DNA from: Caldilineae bacterium
GTDB taxonomy: Bacteria > Chloroflexota > Anaerolineae > DUEN01
Assembly: GCA_011176545.1 (NCBI GenBank)
Contig: DUEN01000006.1
Location: 1-46,790 of the forward strand
DNA: 46,790 bases
Direction: 5' to 3'
The position numbers were made by a program, and so were the translations under genes. Shown here one piece after another: positions 1 through 8,628 of this stretch. Position 1 is the first letter of the stretch, and every line of letters starts with the position of its first letter. The notes under the pieces are model-generated. The model was not told where the DNA came from. It worked only from the letters and a program-made list of their open reading frames with translations, and searched no databases.

Positions 1-176
1 ATCGTACGTATTATTACTCCGCTGGCAGAGAATCGCTTTATGAAGTTCGCGTGTCCGGGATCTCCATTCAAAACACCTGACGTCCGGCCTGCGATGTAGC
101 CTCGCGATGATCGCTACGATTCCCCCCAGCGCTTCAGACGGATAAAAGCATGGGCCAGCCACCGTGCCTGAATGGG

Positions 177-650
177 TCAACCATGATTCTGGCCCTTCGC
201 ACGACGTACCAAGGCTTCCGCACGTACCAGGAGCTCCCGCAGATCAAAGGGCTCCAGCACGTAGGCGTCCGCCCCCCGGTTCAGACCCTCAACGATGTCC
301 TTCTTGGCGACAGCGGAAACGATCAGCAGTAAAGGAATCCGGGAACGCCGCCGTAGCTCCTCGCATAACGCATACCCTTCCGGCCCTGGACGGGTGATCT
401 CCATGATCACCAGATCATGGATGCGTTTGTCCACTTCCTTAATATCCTCGGAAGTGGGAGCTGAAATGAAGACCTCCCATCCTCGGCTGCGGAAGGCTGG
501 CGCGATCAATTCCGCACCAATCGTCTGATTTCGAGAGAGCAGAAGCAAACGCCGTCCCATACCTTGGACATCCTTTAAGGCAACCGCCTTGGCACTATGA
601 CTACTGAGCTTATTTCCCCATCCTGTATCCTCACGAACGACAGATTGCAT
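177..650 (-). CDS. degenerate response-regulator receiver domain protein
   Basis: 157 aa, a single CheY-like receiver fold at about residues 33-150 with no output domain. The C-terminal half is typical (hydrophobic LLLIVSA strand with S112, then GADAYVLEPFDLRELLVRAEALVRR). The chemistry is missing: the acceptor Asp is Glu (E84 in VIMEITRPG), the conserved Lys is Glu (E133 in VLEPFD), and the acidic pair after strand 1 reads S-R-N-Q. It is therefore probably not phosphorylated and may act as a constitutive or protein-binding module. The start at 650 is chosen for the upstream AGAAGGG, 7 nt before the ATG; an internal ATG at 560 would begin right at the domain. No kinase gene is adjacent. Confidence 0.8.
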   Translation of the reverse strand: MQSVVREDTGWGNKLSSHSAKAVALKDVQGMGRRLLLLSRNQTIGAELIAPAFRSRGWEVFISAPTSEDIKEVDKRIHDLVIMEITRPGPEGYALCEELRRRSRIPLLLIVSAVAKKDIVEGLNRGADAYVLEPFDLRELLVRAEALVRRAKGQNHG

Positions 651-754
651 GTAACTACCCTTCTCGCATCACGCCTGTCATCTACGAAGCCCCCCCTCCC
701 AGCTGATGGATATGATATGATATTGAGATGTACAGAAAGAGTTGCTTGTGTGTC

Positions 755-782
755 ATTATACCCTCTCTATCTTCCCGGTCAA
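755..782 (-). promoter_or_regulatory. sigma70-type promoter for the receiver protein
   Basis: On the minus strand TTGACC (777-782), a 16-bp spacer and a perfect TATAAT (755-760). The start point would lie near 748, giving a leader of about 100 nt before the receiver gene. Confidence 0.7.
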
Positions 783-866
783 TGGATTTGGCCTTACGAC
801 TAGCTTACAATTTCTTTACATTCTTTTTCAGACGGTGGACCCAAGCCCTGTCTCTACGCGGACGCT

Positions 867-895
867 TTGTCATTTCCCATCACCTCGCGTATAAT
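867..895 (+). promoter_or_regulatory. sigma70-type promoter for the FmdB-like gene
   Basis: TTGTCA (867-872), a 17-bp spacer and a perfect TATAAT (890-895). It lies about 40 nt before the start codon at 936 and supports that start over the upstream in-frame start at 867, which would overlap the promoter. Confidence 0.7.
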
Positions 896-935
896 GACTT
901 TCGCTTGCTTGAGGATCCCGTCGGAGGTGAGGGCA

Positions 936-1208
936 ATGCCGTTATATGAATATGAGTGTGAGGCGTGTGGGGTACGGTTTGAGCGGATGCAGAGCTTCTC
1001 GGATGCCCCCCTGGATACCTGCCCTGAGTGCGGGGGACACGTGCATCGTGTCATCTATCCAGTGGGCATCATCTTCAAAGGCCCGGGCTTTTACGTGACG
1101 GACAACCGGGCCAAGTCGTCTACATTAAGTGATAATGGGACGAAACGGGAGGACAAGAAGACGGAATCTACGTCCAAGAGCGAGAGCTCCAAGGACAGCT
1201 CGACATGA
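936..1208 (+). CDS. FmdB-family zinc ribbon protein
   Basis: 90 aa. The first half is a single zinc ribbon with two CxxC-type knuckles (CEAC and CPEC) in the MPLYEYECEACG context that defines the FmdB/CxxC_CXXC_SSSS family. The second half, after about residue 50, is a hydrophilic Ser/Lys/Glu/Thr tail that is probably disordered. The family is widespread and poorly characterised; some members are linked to regulation of formamidase or amidase genes, but nothing nearby supports that here. The start is set by GGAGGTGA 5 nt upstream. A strong hairpin follows the stop. Confidence 0.85.
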   Translation: MPLYEYECEACGVRFERMQSFSDAPLDTCPECGGHVHRVIYPVGIIFKGPGFYVTDNRAKSSTLSDNGTKREDKKTESTSKSESSKDSST

Positions 1209-1243
1209 GCAGGTCCCCCTCTCGTCACAGGACGAGAACACAA

Positions 1244-1280
1244 AACCCCATGGTTATGCTAACCATGGGGTTCTTATTTC
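1244..1280. terminator. bidirectional rho-independent terminator
   Basis: A perfect 13-bp stem (AACCCCATGGTTA, 3-nt loop TGC) at 1244-1272 is followed by a T-rich stretch on the plus strand and preceded by a run of A. It sits between the convergent FmdB-like gene and the gene at 1317-1616 and could stop both. Confidence 0.8.
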
Positions 1281-1316
1281 AAGATCTTTCGGTAGGAAGA
1301 TGGGCCTGTCAGGAGG

Positions 1317-1616
1317 CTACAGCTGAAATCCTCGACTGGCGGGCACGATCTTCTGCGCGTAATTGGTCACATAGGTCATGAGCTTGGCGTGGAGTTCCTT
1401 CCACTCGTCACTGGCCAGGATACGGCGCATGGTCTCCAAGTCCTCTGTCACCGCGCCGGTGAGCATCTGCGGCCCATCGCCGAACAGCGTATACCATTGC
1501 TCGGTCGGCTGCAACCCCAGGCGCATCAATCCGGGAGCGAATTCCCGTACCACGAATTCGAAATAGGACTGCTCGCGACCGGGCTTGATATCCCAACTCA
1601 TCAACAGCTTCATCAT
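1317..1616 (-). CDS. small conserved protein, dimeric alpha/beta-barrel-like
   Basis: 99 aa, soluble, no signal peptide. The pattern MKLLMSWDIKPGREQSYFEF, a central aromatic segment (EQWYTLFGDG) and an acidic helix before DEWKELHAKL resemble ferredoxin-like/ABM or NIPSNAP-type dimeric barrels, but no catalytic motif is visible and the function is unknown. Start: GGGAGG lies 11 nt upstream of the ATG at 1616; the longer in-frame ATG at 1625 would leave only 2 nt after the SD. Convergent with the FmdB-like gene. Confidence 0.65.
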   Translation of the reverse strand: MMKLLMSWDIKPGREQSYFEFVVREFAPGLMRLGLQPTEQWYTLFGDGPQMLTGAVTEDLETMRRILASDEWKELHAKLMTYVTNYAQKIVPASRGFQL

Positions 1617-1685
1617 AGGAAGCATAACCTCCCGCGAACATGACCTTGACCAGCGCAGAATGAACGGCCTGCCTGGATCAAACGC

Positions 1686-1691
1686 TATAAT
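1686..1691 (+). promoter_or_regulatory. possible -10 element upstream of the secreted repeat protein
   Basis: A perfect TATAAT about 90 nt before the start at 1783. The -35 region is poor (TGAACG with a 19-bp spacer is the best match), so this is weak. Confidence 0.3.
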
Positions 1692-1782
1692 CCACCCGTC
1701 TCGCGATAGAGCATGTCACCACGTCCAAACATACATCCTTTTTTGCTAAGGCCCAGGCGAAGGATAGAATACCAGAAGCGAC

Positions 1783-3681
1783 GTGTTTATGCAAATGCTA
1801 AAAGGAACCCACTCCCGTTTTATAGCGATCTGGTGCCTTCTATGTGCGCTCAGCCTATGGCTCGGCCTATCCCTCCAGGCGCGAGCTCAATCATCCCTCC
1901 CCGGCGACGGGGTCGCCGTCATCCCGGAAGGTGCGCCACCCGCTCACCTACGCACGCAGATCGTGAAGGCGACCATCCGCCCAGGAGACGATCAGATGGT
2001 CGCTCAGGTGGAGGTTTCTCTCACTATCGAGGGTACCGAGAGAACGTCCCAACAGATCGAGCTGCGGATCAAGCCGCTCGGCACCGTCCAGCCGGAGGCG
2101 ATCGAGCTGGCCGTGGATGGGACCTCCCTCCCTCTAGAGCCAACGGATTCCCCCGGGATATCACGCTCGCGGATGACATTGCGCCCGGGACGTCGCACAG
2201 AATTGAGGCTGCGTTACACCTATCCTTTAGGAGACGGCCCCATCGTCTCGTTCTCCTATCCCCTGCAGGCCGCGGCAGCCTGGCCTACAGCGAACGGCAG
2301 TGCCCGCGTCCTCTTATCTCTGCCTCCTGATCTCCCGCGCGAGGCATGGATATCCACGACGTCCTCACCCACTTCCTTCGATGGCAAGGTCGTGGATTGG
2401 CATTTCAATCAGGCCGCTCCCCCGACCCAGGTCCGCCTCCAGTTCGTGCGCCCCGATCTCTGGGCCCAGATCACCCATCCTCCGGCAGAGACGGATACAG
2501 AGGCCCTCATTTCACGCATGGAAGCCCTTCTAGCACTGGCCTCCGTCGATGCCCCCCATGGCCCAGCCTTTAACCGTTTTTATCCTACGGCCCTCGCGCA
2601 GGCCAACCAAGTGATCCAAGTCGCCCCCGAGCGCCCCGAGGGACACCTGGCCCTAGCTAGGTTGTATCTGCTGCACCGAGATGAGGCGGGCTGGCTACCT
2701 CCCTCCTATGCCACTCTGGCCATCGCCGAGGCCCGGGAGGCGATGCAAGCTGGGGCACCTCAAGATCAAACGCGGTCCCTGCTCGAACAGGCTCTCCGAC
2801 GCTTGGTGGACGAAGCGAAAGCCAACGGCCGCTGGGAGGAGGCGCTGGATTATCTGGAAGAACTGGCCAAGCTCCAACCTCAGGAACAGGATGTAAAGGA
2901 AGAGCGAGAGGCCATCCTCATTGGCCTGGCGGGGGCCCGCCTGAAGGACGGAACATGGTCCGAGGCTGCACAGCTCCTGCGCGATGCCTGGGGCGTCACA
3001 GGACTGGAAGACCTCGCGCCGCCCTGGCTCCAGGCCTCGATAGCGAGGGTGGAGACGACGCCTGAGCGCAGGATTATCACGGTCCAGATGTACCTCACAC
3101 CTGGGCGGCAGGAGGACGCGGCCGCCCAGGCACGCGAGGCGGTGAACGGGCTGCGCTCCATAGGAGAGGTTCGCGCCAATGCCTCGATCACGGAGGAGCG
3201 CGTCGAGCTCCAGATCGTGATCCCATTGACGGACGATGAGTACTTCCTGGTGTGGAACAGGGCTCTGGCCAACACCCTGCCCGACCGCCCCGAATGGGCC
3301 TTCCTGGCGCAGCTCCTCCGCCCCGAGACGTTCCACTGGCAGAGCACCAAGAGCTGGTGGCGTCAACGGATCTCTTATGAAGAAGTGGTCGATCTGCGTC
3401 CCCCGGCCGATGTGTGGCGCTCCTACGCCAGCCAGGTGGAACTTAAGGCACAAGAGGTCGCCTCTAGGCAACCTGATTCCGTCGCCTCGCTCATCCTGGC
3501 GTTAGGCCAGACCAGCGCCACATCATGGCGCGAGCTTCAGCAACATGTACAGGTGCGATACATGGTGCGCTTATCCTCCACTCACGAGCCACGCCGATGG
3601 CTGCTTCAACCCGACGAGCGACGCCAGCTATCGGCCCAGATGGATGTCATCCTTCCATGGCTATCCCGCTGGCTTCCATAA
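1783..3681 (+). CDS. secreted protein: beta-rich ectodomain plus helical repeats
   Basis: 632 aa. An N-terminal signal peptide (hydrophobic WCLLCALSLWLGLSL, likely cut after ARA near residue 35) precedes a beta-sandwich-like region (about 40-225) with a VEVSLTIEGTER-type Ig/adhesion character. An alpha-helical TPR-like region follows (about 240-400; LALARLYLLHRDEAG, EALDYLEELAKLQPQEQD). The C-terminal 200 residues are of unknown fold. I do not recognise the family. A role as a cell-surface scaffold is inference. The reported start is GTG at 1783; ATG codons at 1789 and 1795 are equally plausible. The transglutaminase gene follows after 149 nt with its own promoter. Confidence 0.65.
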   Translation: MFMQMLKGTHSRFIAIWCLLCALSLWLGLSLQARAQSSLPGDGVAVIPEGAPPAHLRTQIVKATIRPGDDQMVAQVEVSLTIEGTERTSQQIELRIKPLGTVQPEAIELAVDGTSLPLEPTDSPGISRSRMTLRPGRRTELRLRYTYPLGDGPIVSFSYPLQAAAAWPTANGSARVLLSLPPDLPREAWISTTSSPTSFDGKVVDWHFNQAAPPTQVRLQFVRPDLWAQITHPPAETDTEALISRMEALLALASVDAPHGPAFNRFYPTALAQANQVIQVAPERPEGHLALARLYLLHRDEAGWLPPSYATLAIAEAREAMQAGAPQDQTRSLLEQALRRLVDEAKANGRWEEALDYLEELAKLQPQEQDVKEEREAILIGLAGARLKDGTWSEAAQLLRDAWGVTGLEDLAPPWLQASIARVETTPERRIITVQMYLTPGRQEDAAAQAREAVNGLRSIGEVRANASITEERVELQIVIPLTDDEYFLVWNRALANTLPDRPEWAFLAQLLRPETFHWQSTKSWWRQRISYEEVVDLRPPADVWRSYASQVELKAQEVASRQPDSVASLILALGQTSATSWRELQQHVQVRYMVRLSSTHEPRRWLLQPDERRQLSAQMDVILPWLSRWLP

Positions 3682-3723
3682 GCGTAAACAGGTCGGTTCA
3701 TCTTAAAAGGTCATGGAGCTTAC

Positions 3724-3751
3724 TTGAACCTATCTCCCATCACCGTACAAT
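3724..3751 (+). promoter_or_regulatory. sigma70-type promoter for the transglutaminase-like gene
   Basis: TTGAAC (3724-3729), a 16-bp spacer and TACAAT (3746-3751), 80 nt before the ATG at 3831. Confidence 0.6.
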
Positions 3752-3830
3752 AGTGACGGACACCGATCCTTCTCTCGACGAATGAAGATGAAGATGGATC
3801 TACGAGGAGAGAAATAGCCACGAGGCGAGT

Positions 3831-6167
3831 ATGGTAGAATTCTCACAACAGCAAGTGGAGCGTGAGAGCCTTCTAGGGCTCCCTGATATCTCGGCGGAAG
3901 ATGTGGGGGGCTGGGTTACAGCCATCATCCTGGCCTTATTGCTATTGAGCTTCGGCTGGTCCCTCAGCGCGGCCCGGTGGACTAAGGGACTGGACGTCCT
4001 CCAGGTGATCCTGCTGGGCGGCGTCACCGTCGGTATCCTGATGGCTCGAAGCAGGTTCGACGGGGTGTTTCCCATCCTCCATAGCCTCATCACCGGCACT
4101 GCCTGGGTCTTCTACTGGGTCAGCACCCTGATCAAGGGCGATCTCACCGCGCAGGAGCGCGTCTATGAGCTTCTGAACCGATGGTACATCTGGTTTGTCC
4201 AGGCCATCAGCGGGGGCACATCGAACGATAGCCTCATCTTCACCCTGGAGCTGGCGTTCTTGTGCTGGTGGCTGGCCTTCCTGGCCGGTTGGGCTGTCTT
4301 CCGGGAACAGAAGGTATGGCGCGCCATCCTCCCCGTGGGCATCGCCCTCATCATCAACGCCTATTACGCCGGCGGGCTCACCGGCTATCTGCTCTTCTAT
4401 TGCCTCATGGCACTGCTGCTGCTTACCCGGGTCAACCTGGGCCGCTATGAGACATGGTGGCGCATCGCGAATATCCGCTACGCGCCCGATATCCACTTCG
4501 ACTTTATGCGATATGGCTTCACCTTTGCCATCATCGTCATCGTGACCGCCTGGGTGCTCCCCAATATTCACGGCAACTGGTGGGTCGATCACCTCCTGCG
4601 CCCCCTGGAACGTCCCTGGCATTCCGTGCAGGAGGAATGGCAACGCCTGTTTACCTCCCTCGATTACAAGTCGGCGGGGGCACCGGCCGGCTTCAACAAG
4701 ATGCTCACCCTATCCGGCCATCGTAACCTCGGCGACACGATCGTCATGGAGATCCGGGCGGAGGGAGCCGATCGCTGGTACTGGCGTGTGATCGCCTACG
4801 ATACCTACACAGGCCGCGGCTGGGTAAACACGGATGAGAAGAGTATCCCCATAGCGCCTAACCTGCCACCCGACCTGCCCTCCTACAGCATGCGCAAGAC
4901 GGTCACTCAGACCGTGACCCTTCTCGTGCCTGGTGGGAACGCGCTGGTCGCCGCATCTCTGCCAGCGGGCTCCTCCATCCCCGCGCGCGCGGAGGTCAGC
5001 TTCCTCCCTGAGGTCACCTACGACATCGGGCTTCCTCCAGAAGCGGTCGATGCGGTGCAACGCGTGAAGCCGGTGGACATCTCCCTGATGATCAGTCGCG
5101 ATTCCCTCAAGGAGGGCGACAGCTATACGACCCGATCCTACATCACGACGGTGGACATCGAGAGCCTGCGCAACGCCGGGGATGCCTATCCCTCTTATAT
5201 CACGGAGCGTTATCTTCAACTGCCGGAGACCCTGCCCGAGCGCGTGCGTCAATTGGCGGAGGAGATCACTGCCCCTTACGATAACGCCTACGATAAGGCC
5301 GCCGCGCTGGAGCTCTACCTGCGCGAGATCGAATACAACGACGACATCCCCCCACCCCCTCCGGGCATGGATGGTGTGGACTATTTCCTGTTCGATATCA
5401 AGGCCGGCTACTGCGACTATTATGCCTCCGCCATGGCCGTGATGGCTCGCGCCGTGGGGATTCCGGCCCGCATCGCCTCAGGCTATGCGGAGGGGGAATG
5501 GGATGAGGAGGCGCAGGTCTACCGGGTGCGCGAGCGCGACGCGCACACCTGGGTGGAGATTTACTTCCCGGGATACGGCTGGATCGAGTTCGAGCCCACG
5601 GCCTCGCTCCCGCGCATCGAGCGGCCCACGCGCCGTCCGGATAGTCAGGGAGAGGATCGCGCTCAACCCTTTGTAAGGCCCGAAGACGAGGATCCTCTCA
5701 TGGATGACTTGAGGTCTCCTCCTGAGGATGACATGGGGGCGATGGACGCGACATCGTCAGAGCTCAGGCTCTCTCCTTGGGTCATCGCGGCGGCGGCCGT
5801 CATCTCATTGCTGCTCGCTGCGACCGTCGGCTTTGTGCTACGCCCGTATCTCCTGACGCGGGAATCCCGCTTGGCGGGGCGTCTGTATGAAAACCTACTG
5901 CGGTGGGCCGGGCGACTGGGTATCGCTCTTTCCCCTGCCTACACCCCTTATGAGAACGCCTCCGTCATCGGAGCAGCCATCCCGAAAGGCCATCCCCACG
6001 TCCTTCGCATCACGGAGGCATACGTGCAGGAGCAGTTCAGCCCGCACCCGCTACCGCCGGAGATGCAGCAAGAGGTATGGCAGAGCTGGCGGTTGATCAG
6101 GCCACAGCTATGGGGGCAATGGCTCCGCCGGCGCTGGTCACGCCGCGGCGGGGAGAGAGGGACTTAA
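3831..6167 (+). CDS. TgpA-like membrane transglutaminase (DUF3488/DUF4129 type)
   Basis: 778 aa. About seven N-terminal membrane segments (residues 25-240) are followed by an extracytoplasmic region with a transglutaminase-like core at about 485-600. Catalytic candidates are C528 (KAGYCDYYAS) and H572 (RDAHTWVE); the third position is Glu (E588 in WIEFEPT) where many relatives have Asp. An acidic Pro-rich linker, one membrane segment (about 645-665) and a cytoplasmic DUF4129-like tail ending in Arg-rich sequence follow. Family members usually sit beside MoxR ATPase and DUF58 genes; neither is here. Start: GAGG precedes the ATG at 3831. The stop codon overlaps the stop of the convergent methyltransferase. 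Confidence 0.85.
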   Translation: MVEFSQQQVERESLLGLPDISAEDVGGWVTAIILALLLLSFGWSLSAARWTKGLDVLQVILLGGVTVGILMARSRFDGVFPILHSLITGTAWVFYWVSTLIKGDLTAQERVYELLNRWYIWFVQAISGGTSNDSLIFTLELAFLCWWLAFLAGWAVFREQKVWRAILPVGIALIINAYYAGGLTGYLLFYCLMALLLLTRVNLGRYETWWRIANIRYAPDIHFDFMRYGFTFAIIVIVTAWVLPNIHGNWWVDHLLRPLERPWHSVQEEWQRLFTSLDYKSAGAPAGFNKMLTLSGHRNLGDTIVMEIRAEGADRWYWRVIAYDTYTGRGWVNTDEKSIPIAPNLPPDLPSYSMRKTVTQTVTLLVPGGNALVAASLPAGSSIPARAEVSFLPEVTYDIGLPPEAVDAVQRVKPVDISLMISRDSLKEGDSYTTRSYITTVDIESLRNAGDAYPSYITERYLQLPETLPERVRQLAEEITAPYDNAYDKAAALELYLREIEYNDDIPPPPPGMDGVDYFLFDIKAGYCDYYASAMAVMARAVGIPARIASGYAEGEWDEEAQVYRVRERDAHTWVEIYFPGYGWIEFEPTASLPRIERPTRRPDSQGEDRAQPFVRPEDEDPLMDDLRSPPEDDMGAMDATSSELRLSPWVIAAAAVISLLLAATVGFVLRPYLLTRESRLAGRLYENLLRWAGRLGIALSPAYTPYENASVIGAAIPKGHPHVLRITEAYVQEQFSPHPLPPEMQQEVWQSWRLIRPQLWGQWLRRRWSRRGGERGT

Positions 6168-6736
6168 GCGCGGGAACGTTCCACAACGACCCAGACGCTG
6201 ATCGCGTCATCGGCATCCCACCGCACGCGTGTGTCCGGCGTATCGAAGAATCCGGCCAGAGCGGCGGGCGGGAAGAATCGGCTCCGCATGAGCATCAACC
6301 GCTCCATCAGGGCGATGAGCCTGATCGGCCAGCGCTCGATGTTCGGTTCCTCGATGACCAGGCGCCCTCCCGGGGCCAACACCCGAATTAGCTCCGCGGC
6401 GGCGGATCGATGATCGCTCAGATGGTGAAACGCGTCGATCATCAGGATCCGATCGAAGGTCCCATCGGGAAAGGGCAACCGCTCTATGCGCGCGTTCACC
6501 GATGAGAGCCCCACCTTGCCACGAGCCTGCTGCAACATCCCCCAGGAGATGTCCGCGACGACGATCCGCTCGACTTGGTCACGCAATAACTGCGCCACGC
6601 GGCCCGTGCCCCCCGCCGCGTCCAGGGCCCAACCCGCGGCCGGCAGCTCCAAGTGCTCGCGCAGCCGGGTGACATCGCGATGCCGGAAGATCCGATCATA
6701 CAACGGGGCGATCAGGGCGAAATGATCCAGGGGCAT
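6164..6736 (-). CDS. class I SAM-dependent methyltransferase
   Basis: 190 aa. Rossmann-type SAM methyltransferase with motif I ALDAAGGTGRVAQLL, an acidic residue ending strand 2 (VVADIS), and a motif IV region FDRILMIDAFHHLSD as in Methyltransf_11/UbiE-like enzymes. It is short, and no substrate-specific motif is visible. It is the last gene of the minus-strand operon that starts at 9270, 60 nt after the Trx-VKOR gene. The SD is weak (AGGGGA about 12 nt upstream). Role unknown; a quinone methyltransferase would suit the neighbouring VKOR but this is speculation. Confidence 0.8.
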   Translation of the reverse strand: MPLDHFALIAPLYDRIFRHRDVTRLREHLELPAAGWALDAAGGTGRVAQLLRDQVERIVVADISWGMLQQARGKVGLSSVNARIERLPFPDGTFDRILMIDAFHHLSDHRSAAAELIRVLAPGGRLVIEEPNIERWPIRLIALMERLMLMRSRFFPPAALAGFFDTPDTRVRWDADDAISVWVVVERSRA

Positions 6737-6796
6737 GGTGATGAAGTATCCCCTGTATCCCTTATAGGGTCAGGCGGCGCGACCCCGGGATTGCCA

Positions 6797-7870
6797 TCAT
6801 GGGGCGTGTGCATGGCGACGACGGGGCCGCCGTCGCCCACGGACGGGGCTCAGGGTCAACCAGGCCGCCAGTCCCGGCTGCCAGGTCAGCCACAACAGCG
6901 CCGTCATGATGATAGCCGAGGCGAGACACCAGGCACACGTGGCACCGATGACGAAGGGCTCCAGGAAGGTGAGGTAGATAGAGAACACCGTGCCGAAGGC
7001 GGTGAACGTCAACAAGGCCACTCGCGCCCGCTCGGCCGTCCTCCCCCTCCCCAGGCGAGCCACAAGCCAGGCAGCTAGGATGGCGATATAGCCTACCACG
7101 CCCAGGAGGCCGATGGGGATGAAGCCGAAAAGGCGGGCATAGGGGCTCTGCTGCACCGTGTTACAATCGCCGACGGGGCCGCATACGGCCGAGGTCTCTG
7201 TAATCTCCACGTAGCTCAGATAAAAGGCCACCAAGAGGCCGATGACGGCCAGGATAGGGATGGCGATATCACGCCACGCCGCCATATCCGGAGCGGGCTG
7301 CCAGAGCCCTTTGCGCCCCCGCCAGATCTGAGCGCCCACCCATACAGCGAAGATGATCATGAGGAGCAACAAGACGATCGCGATGGCGTTGGCCGGCATG
7401 TCCTGTCGGATACGCTCAGCGATGGAGACTTGGGAGGTGAGGGACCCGAAGAGCTGGGATTTCTTCGGCGGCTTAAACCCGGGGAGGGCCGGCCAATCGA
7501 TCCCGCCGGCCGCTAATCCCTCAGCGACGATCTGCGGGAATTGCTCCGGGATCTCCCAGGAACCTACCAATATTTGGGTACCCACGATCAAAGTGGGTAC
7601 TCCCTGGCGCTCGGGTGGGATCTTAAAATGGGAGATGGCGGCTCTATACAACCGCTGGCCCTCAGGTTCCAACACATTGACCAGCGCGATCTGCAATTGA
7701 TCCCCGTACTGCTCCTGCAACGGCGGCAGATCTTCTGTCATCACTTTATGACAATGCGGACATGTGGGCGAATAAAACAGAACAGCGCGCACCACGGGCT
7801 GCGCCGCGAGTCCAAAACTCACGGGCCACAGGCTGATCCATATCGCCATCAAGAGGCTGAGCATCCTCAT
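6797..7870 (-). CDS. thioredoxin-VKOR fusion (membrane disulfide-forming enzyme)
   Basis: 357 aa. A signal or anchor segment (1-23) is followed by an extracytoplasmic thioredoxin-like domain with C37-P-H-C40 and the cis-Pro loop GVPTLIVG near residue 92. Then comes a linker and a VKOR domain (about 160-335) of membrane helices carrying the loop cysteines C230 and C236 and the active-site pair C312-A-W-C315. VKOR re-oxidises its partner thioredoxin domain and passes electrons to quinone, giving oxidative folding outside the membrane, as DsbA/DsbB do. The thioredoxin domain is N-terminal here, whereas the best-known bacterial fusions carry it at the C-terminus. Arg-rich C-terminal tail. SD GGGGGTG; 20 nt after the TPR gene. 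Confidence 0.9.
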   Translation of the reverse strand: MRMLSLLMAIWISLWPVSFGLAAQPVVRAVLFYSPTCPHCHKVMTEDLPPLQEQYGDQLQIALVNVLEPEGQRLYRAAISHFKIPPERQGVPTLIVGTQILVGSWEIPEQFPQIVAEGLAAGGIDWPALPGFKPPKKSQLFGSLTSQVSIAERIRQDMPANAIAIVLLLLMIIFAVWVGAQIWRGRKGLWQPAPDMAAWRDIAIPILAVIGLLVAFYLSYVEITETSAVCGPVGDCNTVQQSPYARLFGFIPIGLLGVVGYIAILAAWLVARLGRGRTAERARVALLTFTAFGTVFSIYLTFLEPFVIGATCAWCLASAIIMTALLWLTWQPGLAAWLTLSPVRGRRRPRRRHAHAP

Positions 7871-7890
7871 CCGTTTGCACCCCCACGCCG

Positions 7891-8619
7891 TTACTGAGAT
7901 GCCTTCAACTCCTCCAGTTGTCGCCTGGCCTCATCCGCGGCCCTTTTATCCTGTCCGGGGCCGATCTCCAGGAAACGCTCGAAGTTGGCGATGGCCTCCT
8001 CCCGCCGGCCCTCCAGCTTGTCCAACATGCCCAGACCGAAATAGACTTCCGGCAGGTCAGGGTTTAAGTCCTTCGCGCGCTCGAAGGATTGTCGCGCGCT
8101 CACCAGGTCACCCAACTGGAGTTGAGCCGCTCCCAACAGATAATGGAGGTCAGCGTCCTCTGGCGCCAGAGCCAGCCCGGCCTGAAACTGAGCGATGGCC
8201 TCCTCCAGGCGTCCCATCTGATAGTACGCCACGCCCATGTTGGCGAGGGCATCCACATCATTTGGGACCAGCTCCAGCACACGCTGGTATGCCGCCACGG
8301 CCTTCTCGAACTCCTGATGCCGCGTGTAGGCATTGCCCAACAGAAAGTGAACGTCCCGGTTATCCGGGGCGAGCTCGGCGGCCCGTTCCAATTGCTCGAT
8401 CGCCCGGACAAACTCCCCGGCTGCCAGCGCCTCCCGGCCAGCATCCAGATAGGCCTGGACCTCCTCCGCATCAGCAGCCGGCCTCTCTCCGCCTCCCATC
8501 CGGCCCGCGACGACGATCAGCACGATGAGCCCGATCACGACGATCATCATGCCGATCAGCAACCATCGGCGCGCGCCCCGGCCAGCAGAGGTCGCGCCGG
8601 AGCTCTCATGTTCCGACAT
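7891..8619 (-). CDS. membrane-anchored TPR protein
   Basis: 242 aa. A short cytoplasmic N-terminus and one membrane segment (about 19-42, LLIGMMIVVIGLIVLIVV) are followed by about five tetratricopeptide repeats, for example VHFLLGNAYTRHQEFEKAVAA and ALANMGVAYYQMGRLEEAIA, and a final partial repeat. This is a protein-interaction scaffold with no enzymatic motif. Start fixed by AAGGAGG 4 nt upstream. It lies 9 nt after the MBL gene and 20 nt before the Trx-VKOR gene, so it probably works with that operon at the membrane. Confidence 0.85.
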   Translation of the reverse strand: MSEHESSGATSAGRGARRWLLIGMMIVVIGLIVLIVVAGRMGGGERPAADAEEVQAYLDAGREALAAGEFVRAIEQLERAAELAPDNRDVHFLLGNAYTRHQEFEKAVAAYQRVLELVPNDVDALANMGVAYYQMGRLEEAIAQFQAGLALAPEDADLHYLLGAAQLQLGDLVSARQSFERAKDLNPDLPEVYFGLGMLDKLEGRREEAIANFERFLEIGPGQDKRAADEARRQLEELKASQ

Positions 8620-8628
8620 GCGTCCTCC

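Noticed and set aside
1..176. Possible gene or RNA at the left edge
   Set aside because: No SD-led frame, tRNA-like structure or terminator could be supported in this stretch.
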